A stretch of DNA of 64,000 nt from Parvularcula sp038749595 (GTDB taxonomy: Bacteria > Pseudomonadota > Alphaproteobacteria > Caulobacterales > Parvularculaceae): positions 124,001 to 188,000 of the forward strand of contig JBCDHW010000004.1 in NCBI GenBank assembly GCA_038749595.1, given 5' to 3'. Each line of letters starts with the position of its first letter. The stretch's first letter is position 1. A program made the translations under genes and the position numbers. Below are positions 46,314 to 54,474 of this stretch, piece after piece. The notes beneath the pieces were generated by a model, which searched no databases, had not been told where the DNA came from, and worked only from the letters and a program-made list of their open reading frames with translations.

Positions 46314-47657
46314 ATGACGGCGTTTCGGCATCAAGAAGCGGTCGGCGATTTTCGCCCATCGACCCGTGAGGGAAACCTCGAGGGCCGTCGATTCCTATTG
46401 CTCCAAGGCCCGTTCGGTCTGTTCTTTTTCAAGCTCGCCAAGGAGCTCCAGGAATTTGGGGCCGACGTCACCAAGGTCAACATCAATGGCGCCGATCTGT
46501 GGGGCTGGCGAGGCGGCGTCCCGACGCTTGAGTTCAAGGGCGCGCCAGAGACGTGGTCCTACTGGCTTGAACGCTTGGTCGCCGAGCGCGGCATCACCGA
46601 CATTATCATGCATTCCGATTGCCAGCGCTACCACAGCGAAGCCGCCGAGGTCGCGAAAGCCGCGGGCATCCGGGTCTACGTCACGGAGCAGGGGTACTTG
46701 CGGCCCCACTGGGTGACGTTTGAGCGCGGCGGGGTGAATGCCAACTCGTCGCTCCTTAAAGATTTTGAGTCGATCAAAAGCTTCCCGGCCCTGTTCGCGT
46801 CGCGGAAGAGCATCGCCACGCCCACGGGCAAGCACACCCGCGCGTACGTGATCCAGACCTCGGTCGCCAACTTGGCTCTCTACTTTTGGCACTGGCGGTT
46901 CCCAAAATACCGGAACGCCTTTACCTTCGCGCCCTGGAAACAGTGCGTTGGGCACACTCGACGGTACTTCCGCAACCGGCTCGGCGCGCGGCGCAGGGGC
47001 TTGGCGCAGCTCGATGCGCTTATCCGCTCGAAAGACCCGTTTTACGTCGCGCTTTTACAGCGACCGGGTGATAGCCAGATCTATAAGCACTCGCGTTTCC
47101 GGTCTCTGGGCGACTTCTGCGAAACGACGATCCGCAACTTTGCGGTCAACGCACCCGAGAATGCCAAGCTGGTGTTCAAAACCCACCCGCTTGATCACGA
47201 TCTCGATGACCACCGCGAGCGGATCAAGCGCGCAGCAGAAGCCTGCGGCGTGAGCGAGCGTATTGTCTACGTCGATGGCGGCGTGCTTGGGCAAATTCTT
47301 CCGCTGGCGCGTGGGGCGATCACCATCAATTCGACCGCAGGTCTCACGGCCGTGGAGATGGGTTGCCCGACAATCTGCATGGGCAAAGCGCTCTACGACG
47401 GCGTCGGCATGACTCACCAAGGCGAGCTCGACACATTCTGGACAGAGCCGCAACATCCGGATGCAGAGCTTGTCGCGCGATTCATCGGCTACGTGCTGAT
47501 CAAAACCCAGATCAACGGCAACTTCTCTACTGAGCAAGGGATGCGGATGGCCATCGCCGGAATGATCGGTGGTCTGATCTACGAAGCCGCCTCCGATGAA
47601 GCCGAAGAGTCCGTCATCCCCCTCCGCCGCGATCGGGCGCGCCGCTCTGCTGCTTAG
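46314..47657 (+). CDS. kpsS: Capsule biosynthesis protein KpsS (Kdo transferase)
   Basis: A 447-aa protein with KpsS-type motifs: LLLQGPFGLFFFKLAKEL near residue 30, INGADLWGWRGG, HSDCQRYHSEAAEVAK and YVTEQGYLRPHWVTFERGG. In known systems it adds the first Kdo to lyso-phosphatidylglycerol, after which KpsC extends the linker. The ATG at 46314 follows GAGGGAA; a GTG at 46275 is in frame but less likely. It lies about 22 kb from kpsC, at the far end of the locus, and converges on the retropepsin gene. Confidence 0.85.
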   Translation: MTAFRHQEAVGDFRPSTREGNLEGRRFLLLQGPFGLFFFKLAKELQEFGADVTKVNINGADLWGWRGGVPTLEFKGAPETWSYWLERLVAERGITDIIMHSDCQRYHSEAAEVAKAAGIRVYVTEQGYLRPHWVTFERGGVNANSSLLKDFESIKSFPALFASRKSIATPTGKHTRAYVIQTSVANLALYFWHWRFPKYRNAFTFAPWKQCVGHTRRYFRNRLGARRRGLAQLDALIRSKDPFYVALLQRPGDSQIYKHSRFRSLGDFCETTIRNFAVNAPENAKLVFKTHPLDHDLDDHRERIKRAAEACGVSERIVYVDGGVLGQILPLARGAITINSTAGLTAVEMGCPTICMGKALYDGVGMTHQGELDTFWTEPQHPDAELVARFIGYVLIKTQINGNFSTEQGMRMAIAGMIGGLIYEAASDEAEESVIPLRRDRARRSAA

Positions 47658-47669
47658 GCGCACCGCGTC

Positions 47670-48842
47670 TTAGGGGATGAGCGTGGTCGGCTCCACGACC
47701 CGCTGCAACGTCTGTCCATCGCGCTTCACCGTCAGGGTCGTTGCTCCGACCGGCTGTCTGGGATCTGAGCATCCCCGTTCAGCCAACGGCTTTCCGTTCA
47801 TCGCGGTAACGACGTCTCCAACTTCGATATCACCAACCGCATCTTCAAAGCCCGGCAAAATTCCTTTCACGGATAAATTCCCATCCTCGGGTGCCCAGAT
47901 CAAACCTGTCGACGTGATTGGCGGTGCAATGCCAATCGGTTCGTCGCTATAGGTCTCAAACCCCATGCGCCGGTTATTGGCGTCGTAGCGGAGCCGAAAA
48001 TCGCGCAGCACCTGCCCCCCAAAGAGCTCCGTTTTCGGAGCTTCGCTCAGCTGCGGGGATGGGATCGCGAAACCGCCAAAACGCGCGGTGCCCGCCAGCC
48101 GAGCGCCCCGGCGCTTTTCCAGTCGGTTGATGCGAACAGCGTAACCAACAGTGACAGGAGCGCTTTCAAGGTCAAACCGCTCGAGTTTGTTCAGCGCGAA
48201 ATGACCCGTCGATCCCGTATCGATCAGTATACGGCGTTCCCGCCCTTCAAAGTTGACCGCGAGCCAAGGACGCTCGTCCGGGCCTTTCGTACTGAAAACC
48301 GCACGCTCATCAGCGCTCGGGAGAGCGCCTTGGGTGATGGTGATCGACCCCTCCTGATAGTCCATCTCGGCCACCCATCCGGAAAAGGCATCATGGGCGA
48401 GGATCCCCTCGACATCTCGCCCCAGCGCCACCGACAGGTGGTCGAGGTCCCGTGTGCGGGCACGGAAGTTGGTGAACCGCGCATCCCCGGACCGCGCGCC
48501 TTGGATATTGACCCGCTTTCCCTCTTTCACCCGGCTGCCCGTCGCCTCAAACAACGCATCAGGATCGACGAACGTGTTGCTCGCGCCGGTGTCGTAGACG
48601 AACGACAGGATACGCTTCTCGTCGGGCTCGGCCAAAGGTTCTCCGGCCTCGTTTTCGGACCCAGTCACGCTGACATCGACGAAAAAGAAAACGCCGCACA
48701 TGCTGACGTCCAAGGTCCGCTGCGTCGGCGCCGTCGCTTCTGAGGCAACCGCGTTCCCGAGGACCGCGACCGCTGCCAGGGTCGCTCCCAGGGCAGCTGG
48801 CATAGCGGCCGCGACCGGTGCTCTTCCGCCATATTTCCACAT
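47670..48842 (-). CDS. Retropepsin-like aspartic protease with C-terminal PDZ-like domain
   Basis: A 390-aa exported protein with a signal peptide (AALGATLAAVAVLGNAVAS). Two aspartic motifs are present, FVYDTGASNTFVD and ILIDTGSTGHFAL, so it may fold as an internal two-lobed pepsin-like enzyme rather than a dimer. The C-terminus, from about residue 300, looks like a PDZ domain (GILPGFEDAVGDIEVGDVVTAMNGKPL is represented by DIEVGDVVTAMNG). The start at 48842 is set by TGGAGAA upstream; the long upstream frame overlaps nothing sensible. It is divergent from the large BNR-repeat gene. Periplasmic or surface proteolysis is likely; the target is unknown. Confidence 0.75.
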   Translation of the reverse strand: MWKYGGRAPVAAAMPAALGATLAAVAVLGNAVASEATAPTQRTLDVSMCGVFFFVDVSVTGSENEAGEPLAEPDEKRILSFVYDTGASNTFVDPDALFEATGSRVKEGKRVNIQGARSGDARFTNFRARTRDLDHLSVALGRDVEGILAHDAFSGWVAEMDYQEGSITITQGALPSADERAVFSTKGPDERPWLAVNFEGRERRILIDTGSTGHFALNKLERFDLESAPVTVGYAVRINRLEKRRGARLAGTARFGGFAIPSPQLSEAPKTELFGGQVLRDFRLRYDANNRRMGFETYSDEPIGIAPPITSTGLIWAPEDGNLSVKGILPGFEDAVGDIEVGDVVTAMNGKPLAERGCSDPRQPVGATTLTVKRDGQTLQRVVEPTTLIP

Positions 48843-49048
48843 AAGCTTCTCCAGACTCCCCGCGGGAAAACCGCGCATCGCGCGCCTCACCGCCGACCTC
48901 TTTGGCGCATCCCGACCGAACAGCGCGAGATTGTTGCGTGCGTCGATGAGATTTCGACAGACCGTGCTGCGCCAGCCCATACACCTTTGACCTTTTCGTG
49001 ATAAGAGAGCAGATCGTTCTTCGATAAAGACTTTTTGGGAGGGTGGAG

Positions 49049-52000
49049 ATGAAAAAACTCCGTTTAATGTTCGCCGCAAGCGCTGGAGCCATTGCCTTTG
49101 CCGGTGCTGCCGCGACCGCTTTTGACGGCCACAGCGAGGCCATCGACAGCTCCGTCCTCTCCGGCATGAAATGGCGCTCCATTGGCCCAGCGTTCATGAG
49201 CGGCCGTATCGCAGATATCGAGATCGTCCCCGATGACCCGGCCACGTGGTATGTGGGCGTCGGATCAGGCGGCGTTTGGAAAACCGAGAATGCTGGCACC
49301 ACCTGGTCGCCGCTGTTTGATGGCCAAAGCGTCTACTCGATCGGCGACGTCGCGCTGAGCCCCCATGACCCGAACACGATCTGGGTAGGCACCGGCGAGA
49401 ACCATGGCGGCCGCCACATCGGATTTGGCGACGGCGTCTATCGCTCTCGCGATGGCGGGGCGACGTGGGAGCATCTTGGGCTCACGGAGTCCGAGCACAT
49501 CTCAAAAATTATCGTGCACCCTGATGATCCGAACACGGTGTTTGTCGCTGCTCAGGGCCCTCTCTGGTCAAAAGGCGGAGAACGCGGCCTCTATAAGTCC
49601 ACCGACGGCGGCCAGAACTGGCGCCGCGTCCTCTCTAAAGGTCCATGGACAGGGGTGACCGATCTGGTCATGGATCCGCGCGACCCAAGCCGGCTTTACG
49701 CAGCGACATGGCAGCGGCATCGGACGGTCGCCAGCTATATCGGCGGCGGACCGGAAACCGGTCTCTACGTTTCGTCCGACGGCGGCGAGACCTGGGAAGA
49801 GATGACCAATGGCATTCCCTCGGGCAACAAAGGCAAGATCGGCCTCGCCATCTCCCCGCAGAACCCCGACCGGATCTACGCAGCGATTGAGCTCGACCGG
49901 CGCGAAGGCGGCGTCTGGATGTCCGATGACCGCGGTGGTTCGTGGACGAAGCAATCCGATGCCGTTTCTGGCGGCACAGGGCCCCATTACTACCAAGAGC
50001 TCTACGCCAATCCGCACAAAGAGGGTCAGCTCTTCCTGCTCTCCAACTACACGCAGGTCTCCGACGACCACGGGAAAACGTTCCGGTTTATCAATAACTC
50101 AACCAAGCACGTCGACGACCACGCCGTGGCCTTCCGGCCCGACGATCCCGACTATGTTTTGTTCGGCTCGGACGGCGGCATCTATGAAAGCTACGATAAC
50201 ATGGATGCGTGGCGGTTCATCGACAACCTGCCGATCACCCAGTTCTACAAAGTCGCCGTGGACGATGCTGAGCCATTCTACACCGTCTACGGAGGAACCC
50301 AGGATAACAATTCTCAAGGCGGGCCGTCACGTACACTGAACGTCAACGGCATCCGCAACGCGGATTGGTTCGTGACGCTGGGCGGCGACGGTCACCAATC
50401 CGCCACCGAGCCGGGCAACCCCGACATCATGTACGCCCAGTGGCAGCAAGGGAACCTGACCCGCGTGGACCGCACGACAGGCGAAACGGTCTACATCAAG
50501 CCGCAGGCGGCCCCCGGCGAACCACTCGAACGCTGGAACTGGGACGCGCCGATTCTCGTCTCCTCCCACGATCCCAAGCGTCTGTACTTCGCATCGCAAC
50601 GGGTCTGGCGATCCGATGATCGCGGCGACACCTGGACCGCGATCTCAGGCGATCTCACCCGCAACCAAGACCGGATGAAGCTCCCCGTGATGGATCGTCA
50701 GTGGTCGTGGGATGCGGGCTGGGATTACCTCGCTATGTCCGTGTACAACACGGTAACGTCCCTCGGTGAATCGCCGCTCAACGATGATCTCATCTATGTA
50801 GGTACCGACGACGGCATCATCCAAGTCACTGAAGATGGTGGACAAAATTGGCGCAAAATCGAAGTCGGCGCACTGCCCGGTGTTCCGGACACGGCCTTTG
50901 TCAACGATATCCGTGCTGATCTTCACGACGAGGACACGGTCTACATCGCCCTCGATAACCACAAATATGGTGACTACGCGCCATACTTGCTGAAATCGAC
51001 CGACCGCGGACAAACGTGGATGTCGATGGCCGAAACGCTCCCCGAAAAACACCTCGTCTGGCGCATTGTTCAGGACCACAAGGACCAGGACCTGCTGTTC
51101 GCGGCGACCGAATTCGGCGTCTTCATGTCCGTCGATGCAGGCGAACAGTGGACGGAGCTGAGTACCGGTCTCCCAACCATCAGCCTACGGGATATCACGA
51201 TCCAGCGGCGTGAAGACGACCTCGTCGCCGCATCGTTTGGGCGTGGGTTCTATATCCTCGACGACATCTCGCCGCTTCGCGACATCGATCCTGAGGCGCT
51301 TGAGCAAGACGCTATGTTGTGGGCAAGCCGTGATACTTGGTGGTACGTGCCCGAGCGTCCGCTGGGCCGGGGAGGCCAGGCGACTCAAGGCGACGGCTAC
51401 TACGTCGCTGACAACCCTGACTACGGTGCGACGTTTACGTATTATCTGAAGGAAGGCCTCAAGTCCAAAGAAGCCGTTCGTCAGGAGGCGGAGAAAGACG
51501 CAGCATCTGCCGGTCAGGATACGCCATTCCCTGGCTTCGATAGGATTGCTGAGGAAATGCAAGAGGTTGGCCCGGCAGTCATGCTCCTGATTGAGGACGA
51601 AGACGGCACCGTTCTTCGCCGCATGGAGGTTCCAAGCGGGAAGGGGATGCACCGCGTCACGTGGGATCTCACCATGCCTTCGCGCTGGGCTTTGACCAGC
51701 GTTCCTTCGGGCGACGGCAGCGGTATGCCCGTTGCTCCGGGCACGTACAAAGCCCGCCTCGTCAAGCGGCAGGATGGCGAAACCACGGTCTTGGCCGAAG
51801 CGAGTGACTTCGTCGTCAAGCCCCTGCGCAAAGGGGCGCTCGACGGCGCCGAGCCGCAAGCCGTGGCAGCCTTCTGGGATCGCCTTGGCAAGTTGCAGCG
51901 ACGGATCAGTGCCACTTCAGCCGCAGCAGGCGAAGTCGAAGACAAACTCGCGCTTCTGCATGCCGCGTTGATGCGCAGCCATGCTCCTTTGGAGATGCAC

Positions 52001-52318
52001 GACCAGTGGGAGATGATGAAGGCGAAAGTCGACAACGTCATGATGGAGCTACAGGGTAATCCCGCCCGCGAAGCCATCGGTGAACGGACGAAACCAACGG
52101 TCGGTGACCGCATGTGGTTCGCCATGTCCGGCGTCTCCAACAGCACCTATGGCCCGGCGCCCACCCACGTGCAGTCCGTCGAATGGGCTGAGAATGGCCT
52201 CGGCGACCTGGTTGACGATGTCGAAAATCTGCGCGACCGCGAGCTTCCGGCCTTCGAGAAAGCGCTGATGGAAGCGGGTGCGCCGTATGTGACTGGGGGA
52301 CCGATTCCTGCCGAATAG
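49049..52318 (+). CDS. Giant Asp-box (BNR/sortilin-like) repeat exported protein
   Basis: A 1089-aa protein with a signal peptide (AASAGAIAFAGAAAT). It has about ten Asp-box motifs of the S/T-x-D-x-G-x-T-W type, among them SRDGGATW, STDGGQNW, SSDGGETW, DDRGDTW and TEDGGQNW. These form beta-propeller blades as in sialidase-like and VPS10/sortilin domains. The last 350 residues are a different region with a coiled-coil tail (EVEDKLALLHAAL). The start at 49049 follows GGGAGG. These large proteins are common near outer-membrane receptors and peptidases in marine bacteria, and many are predicted glycosidases of unknown activity. I see no obvious catalytic residues, so a carbohydrate or peptide-binding role is equally likely. 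Confidence 0.8.
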   Translation: MKKLRLMFAASAGAIAFAGAAATAFDGHSEAIDSSVLSGMKWRSIGPAFMSGRIADIEIVPDDPATWYVGVGSGGVWKTENAGTTWSPLFDGQSVYSIGDVALSPHDPNTIWVGTGENHGGRHIGFGDGVYRSRDGGATWEHLGLTESEHISKIIVHPDDPNTVFVAAQGPLWSKGGERGLYKSTDGGQNWRRVLSKGPWTGVTDLVMDPRDPSRLYAATWQRHRTVASYIGGGPETGLYVSSDGGETWEEMTNGIPSGNKGKIGLAISPQNPDRIYAAIELDRREGGVWMSDDRGGSWTKQSDAVSGGTGPHYYQELYANPHKEGQLFLLSNYTQVSDDHGKTFRFINNSTKHVDDHAVAFRPDDPDYVLFGSDGGIYESYDNMDAWRFIDNLPITQFYKVAVDDAEPFYTVYGGTQDNNSQGGPSRTLNVNGIRNADWFVTLGGDGHQSATEPGNPDIMYAQWQQGNLTRVDRTTGETVYIKPQAAPGEPLERWNWDAPILVSSHDPKRLYFASQRVWRSDDRGDTWTAISGDLTRNQDRMKLPVMDRQWSWDAGWDYLAMSVYNTVTSLGESPLNDDLIYVGTDDGIIQVTEDGGQNWRKIEVGALPGVPDTAFVNDIRADLHDEDTVYIALDNHKYGDYAPYLLKSTDRGQTWMSMAETLPEKHLVWRIVQDHKDQDLLFAATEFGVFMSVDAGEQWTELSTGLPTISLRDITIQRREDDLVAASFGRGFYILDDISPLRDIDPEALEQDAMLWASRDTWWYVPERPLGRGGQATQGDGYYVADNPDYGATFTYYLKEGLKSKEAVRQEAEKDAASAGQDTPFPGFDRIAEEMQEVGPAVMLLIEDEDGTVLRRMEVPSGKGMHRVTWDLTMPSRWALTSVPSGDGSGMPVAPGTYKARLVKRQDGETTVLAEASDFVVKPLRKGALDGAEPQAVAAFWDRLGKLQRRISATSAAAGEVEDKLALLHAALMRSHAPLEMHDQWEMMKAKVDNVMMELQGNPAREAIGERTKPTVGDRMWFAMSGVSNSTYGPAPTHVQSVEWAENGLGDLVDDVENLRDRELPAFEKALMEAGAPYVTGGPIPAE

Positions 52319-52343
52319 ACGCTGCACGCGCCAGGGATGGCTT

Positions 52344-54194
52344 TTGTCCCTGGCGCTGGCTGCGCCGGTCCACGGAATTGCGTCGAGCTCGATCGAAGAG
52401 GTCGTTGTTCGCGCTGCTCCGCCGTCAGAACTCGCGCCAATTTTGATCGGAAGCGTCCGTCCACGTGACGCTTCCGCCGCATTCGCAATCGTTCCGGGTA
52501 CAGCGATTTCCACCAACTCTCGCGGCGAAACCCTTGTCAGTGTCCGTGGACGGAACGAACGCGAGGCAACTCTAACCCTCGATGGGATCCCGCTCAATGA
52601 TCCGTGGGATCAGAGGATCGACCTCGCCACCCTCCCGGCATCGTTAATCGCTGAGATCGACGCGCGTCCGAACGGCGCCGTCGCCATTGGCAGCGGCTCC
52701 GTTTTGGACCTGAACACTGGCGAGAGTACGCAAGCAAGCGCACAACTCGAAGCGGGAGATTTCGGATTTGTCCGCGGGTTCGGTCGCGTAGGATCCGTAG
52801 GCCCAAAAGGCGGCACGCTCTTCACGGCAGAGCTCCGTACACAGGATGCCAGTCCGATTTCCGATGCCGCCGAAGCGCCATTTTCACAAGGCCCCGGGCG
52901 CAGCCGCACCAACACCTCTCGGCAAAACGCAGCAGCCTTTATCAAAGCCAGTGGCAAAATAGACAGCGTGCGCGTCGAAGGCCTCGCGCTCGTAACGTCT
53001 ACGGACTATGGCGTCGCGCCTGAGGCTCATCTCGACCCAGAAATCGACCGGGTCCGCTTCTGGCGCATCCCAAAAGACCAACGGGTCGTTGGCGGTTTGA
53101 AAGTTGAATCGGGAAGCCAATCAAAAGGCTTAGACCTCGCGGTCTACGGACAATCCACGCGGCGACAGATCGACCAATTCACCAATCAACAGTACCAAGA
53201 ACGCTCAACCCGCGAGATCGGTGAAAGCTCTGCCGTCGGTCTCAGAGGCGAGGGGCGGTTTCGGGCAATCGCCGTCGGCGCCAGCGTCGACATCGCACGT
53301 CACAGAGAACGCGTAGAGGCCGAAAGCGACGACATCTTCGGACGAACAACCTACGCGGTTTGGGCCAAGACAGAACGTGCACTGAACACCACGACCGCAA
53401 TCCGAGCCACGTTGAGGCGCGAAGGATTTACCACTGACCGATCCGGCGGACGCGTGGAAAGCCCCGATCTCGGCGTCACCACGGGCGGGGTGACCATAAC
53501 GCGCAAGTTTGCCCGTCCACTGACGATCGCTCTCGAAGCCGCACGCAGTGCAAGGCTTCCAACCCAACGCGAGCTCTACGGCGAAGCGCTCGGGCGATTT
53601 GTCGTCAACCCTGAGCTTGAGCCGGAAAAAGCTTGGAGCAGCGCGGTGCGGTTCGCTTGGACACAACCCGGGTTTGACCTAGTCGCCGAACCTTTCGTCG
53701 AGCTCCGAACCGGGCCCATCCGTCAAACCATCGTCGCGGACGAGGGTGGTTCACTCCGGCAACGGATCAACGGTCCTGACGCAACAGCCTATGGTCTCGA
53801 CTTCGCCGCAAACGCCAAGCTGGCGCGTAACCTCCATTTCGACGTGGCCGGAACATTTTTCGAAAGTAACGGAGAAGACGGAGCGGTCTTACTCGAACGC
53901 CCGACCCATCGCGCGGTCGCCGCACTCCGTTACGCCGGTCCTGCTGGCGTCGGGTTCAGCGTGTTCTTGCGCAGCCGAGGTGAAGCCTTTTCCCTTGGCA
54001 ACGACGGGCAGAACGTCGCGCTTCCATCGGCGCAATCCGTAGACGTCGAATTCAGCCACCGGCGCGGCTTCATCGAGACATTTGCCCGGCTCGACAACGC
54101 CACAGACGCCAACATCGTCCCGCAACTCGGTCTACCCGCCGCAGGCCGGTCCTTCCGCATCGGCATCCGCCTCACCGCCGCAAAAAGGACGTAG
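52344..54194 (+). CDS. TonB-dependent outer-membrane receptor (unusual start)
   Basis: A TonB-dependent receptor with a plug (RGETLVSVRGRNEREATLTL, LDGIPLNDPWDQRIDLATLP) and a beta-barrel with repeated aromatic-ended strands; the mature part has about 600 residues, on the short side. The first recognised start is a TTG at 52344, leaving a signal peptide with no basic residues. Upstream in the same frame (after a stop at 52290) the translation NRRCTRQGWLLSLALAAP is a better signal peptide, but its only candidate starts are CTG codons (52293, 52308). The gene begins about 25 nt after the BNR-protein stop, so it is probably co-transcribed. The ligand is unknown; a glycan or metal chelate is possible. 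Confidence 0.75.
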   Translation: MSLALAAPVHGIASSSIEEVVVRAAPPSELAPILIGSVRPRDASAAFAIVPGTAISTNSRGETLVSVRGRNEREATLTLDGIPLNDPWDQRIDLATLPASLIAEIDARPNGAVAIGSGSVLDLNTGESTQASAQLEAGDFGFVRGFGRVGSVGPKGGTLFTAELRTQDASPISDAAEAPFSQGPGRSRTNTSRQNAAAFIKASGKIDSVRVEGLALVTSTDYGVAPEAHLDPEIDRVRFWRIPKDQRVVGGLKVESGSQSKGLDLAVYGQSTRRQIDQFTNQQYQERSTREIGESSAVGLRGEGRFRAIAVGASVDIARHRERVEAESDDIFGRTTYAVWAKTERALNTTTAIRATLRREGFTTDRSGGRVESPDLGVTTGGVTITRKFARPLTIALEAARSARLPTQRELYGEALGRFVVNPELEPEKAWSSAVRFAWTQPGFDLVAEPFVELRTGPIRQTIVADEGGSLRQRINGPDATAYGLDFAANAKLARNLHFDVAGTFFESNGEDGAVLLERPTHRAVAALRYAGPAGVGFSVFLRSRGEAFSLGNDGQNVALPSAQSVDVEFSHRRGFIETFARLDNATDANIVPQLGLPAAGRSFRIGIRLTAAKRT

Positions 54195-54227
54195 ATGGGA
54201 GACACCAGAGTAGGTATCGGACAAAAC

Positions 54228-54374
54228 TTAAAGCCTATTCGCAGCATTAAACCGAATCGCATAACCGAGCTTACCATGCGCTTTCTCTGGATCTTTCAGG
54301 AGATAGGCTACCTCCACCGTCTGTACGTCTGATCTACGTACAATCGAGATTGTCGCAAAAAGATCCTCCCGCAA
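54228..54374 (-). other. Short coding-like open frame, possible gene remnant
   Basis: A 48-aa frame on the minus strand from a TTG at 54374 to a TAA at 54228, and open further upstream into the GH42 gene. Its peptide (REDLFATISIVRRSD, then VEVAYLLKDPEKAHG, KLGYAIRF) has a protein-like composition. No ATG/GTG with ribosome site is seen. It could be the 3' remnant of a lost gene; chance is possible. Confidence 0.2.
54322..54342. promoter_or_regulatory. Perfect inverted repeat upstream of the beta-galactosidase gene
   Basis: TGTACGT and ACGTACA (7 bp each) flank a 7-nt spacer, giving a 21-bp dyad about 130 bp upstream of the GH42 start. It is the best operator candidate in the right half of the window, suitable for a dimeric transcription factor. 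No regulator is nearby in the window, so its role is inferred. Confidence 0.38.
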
Positions 54375-54474
54375 AAACAGCGTCTGCTGTGATCCGACCG
54401 CGTCCGCCCATACCCCTTGCGCTGTGCTGGGCCAGCGGGTGGTATGCTCCGACTTAAGAGCGTTGGGCGCACCT

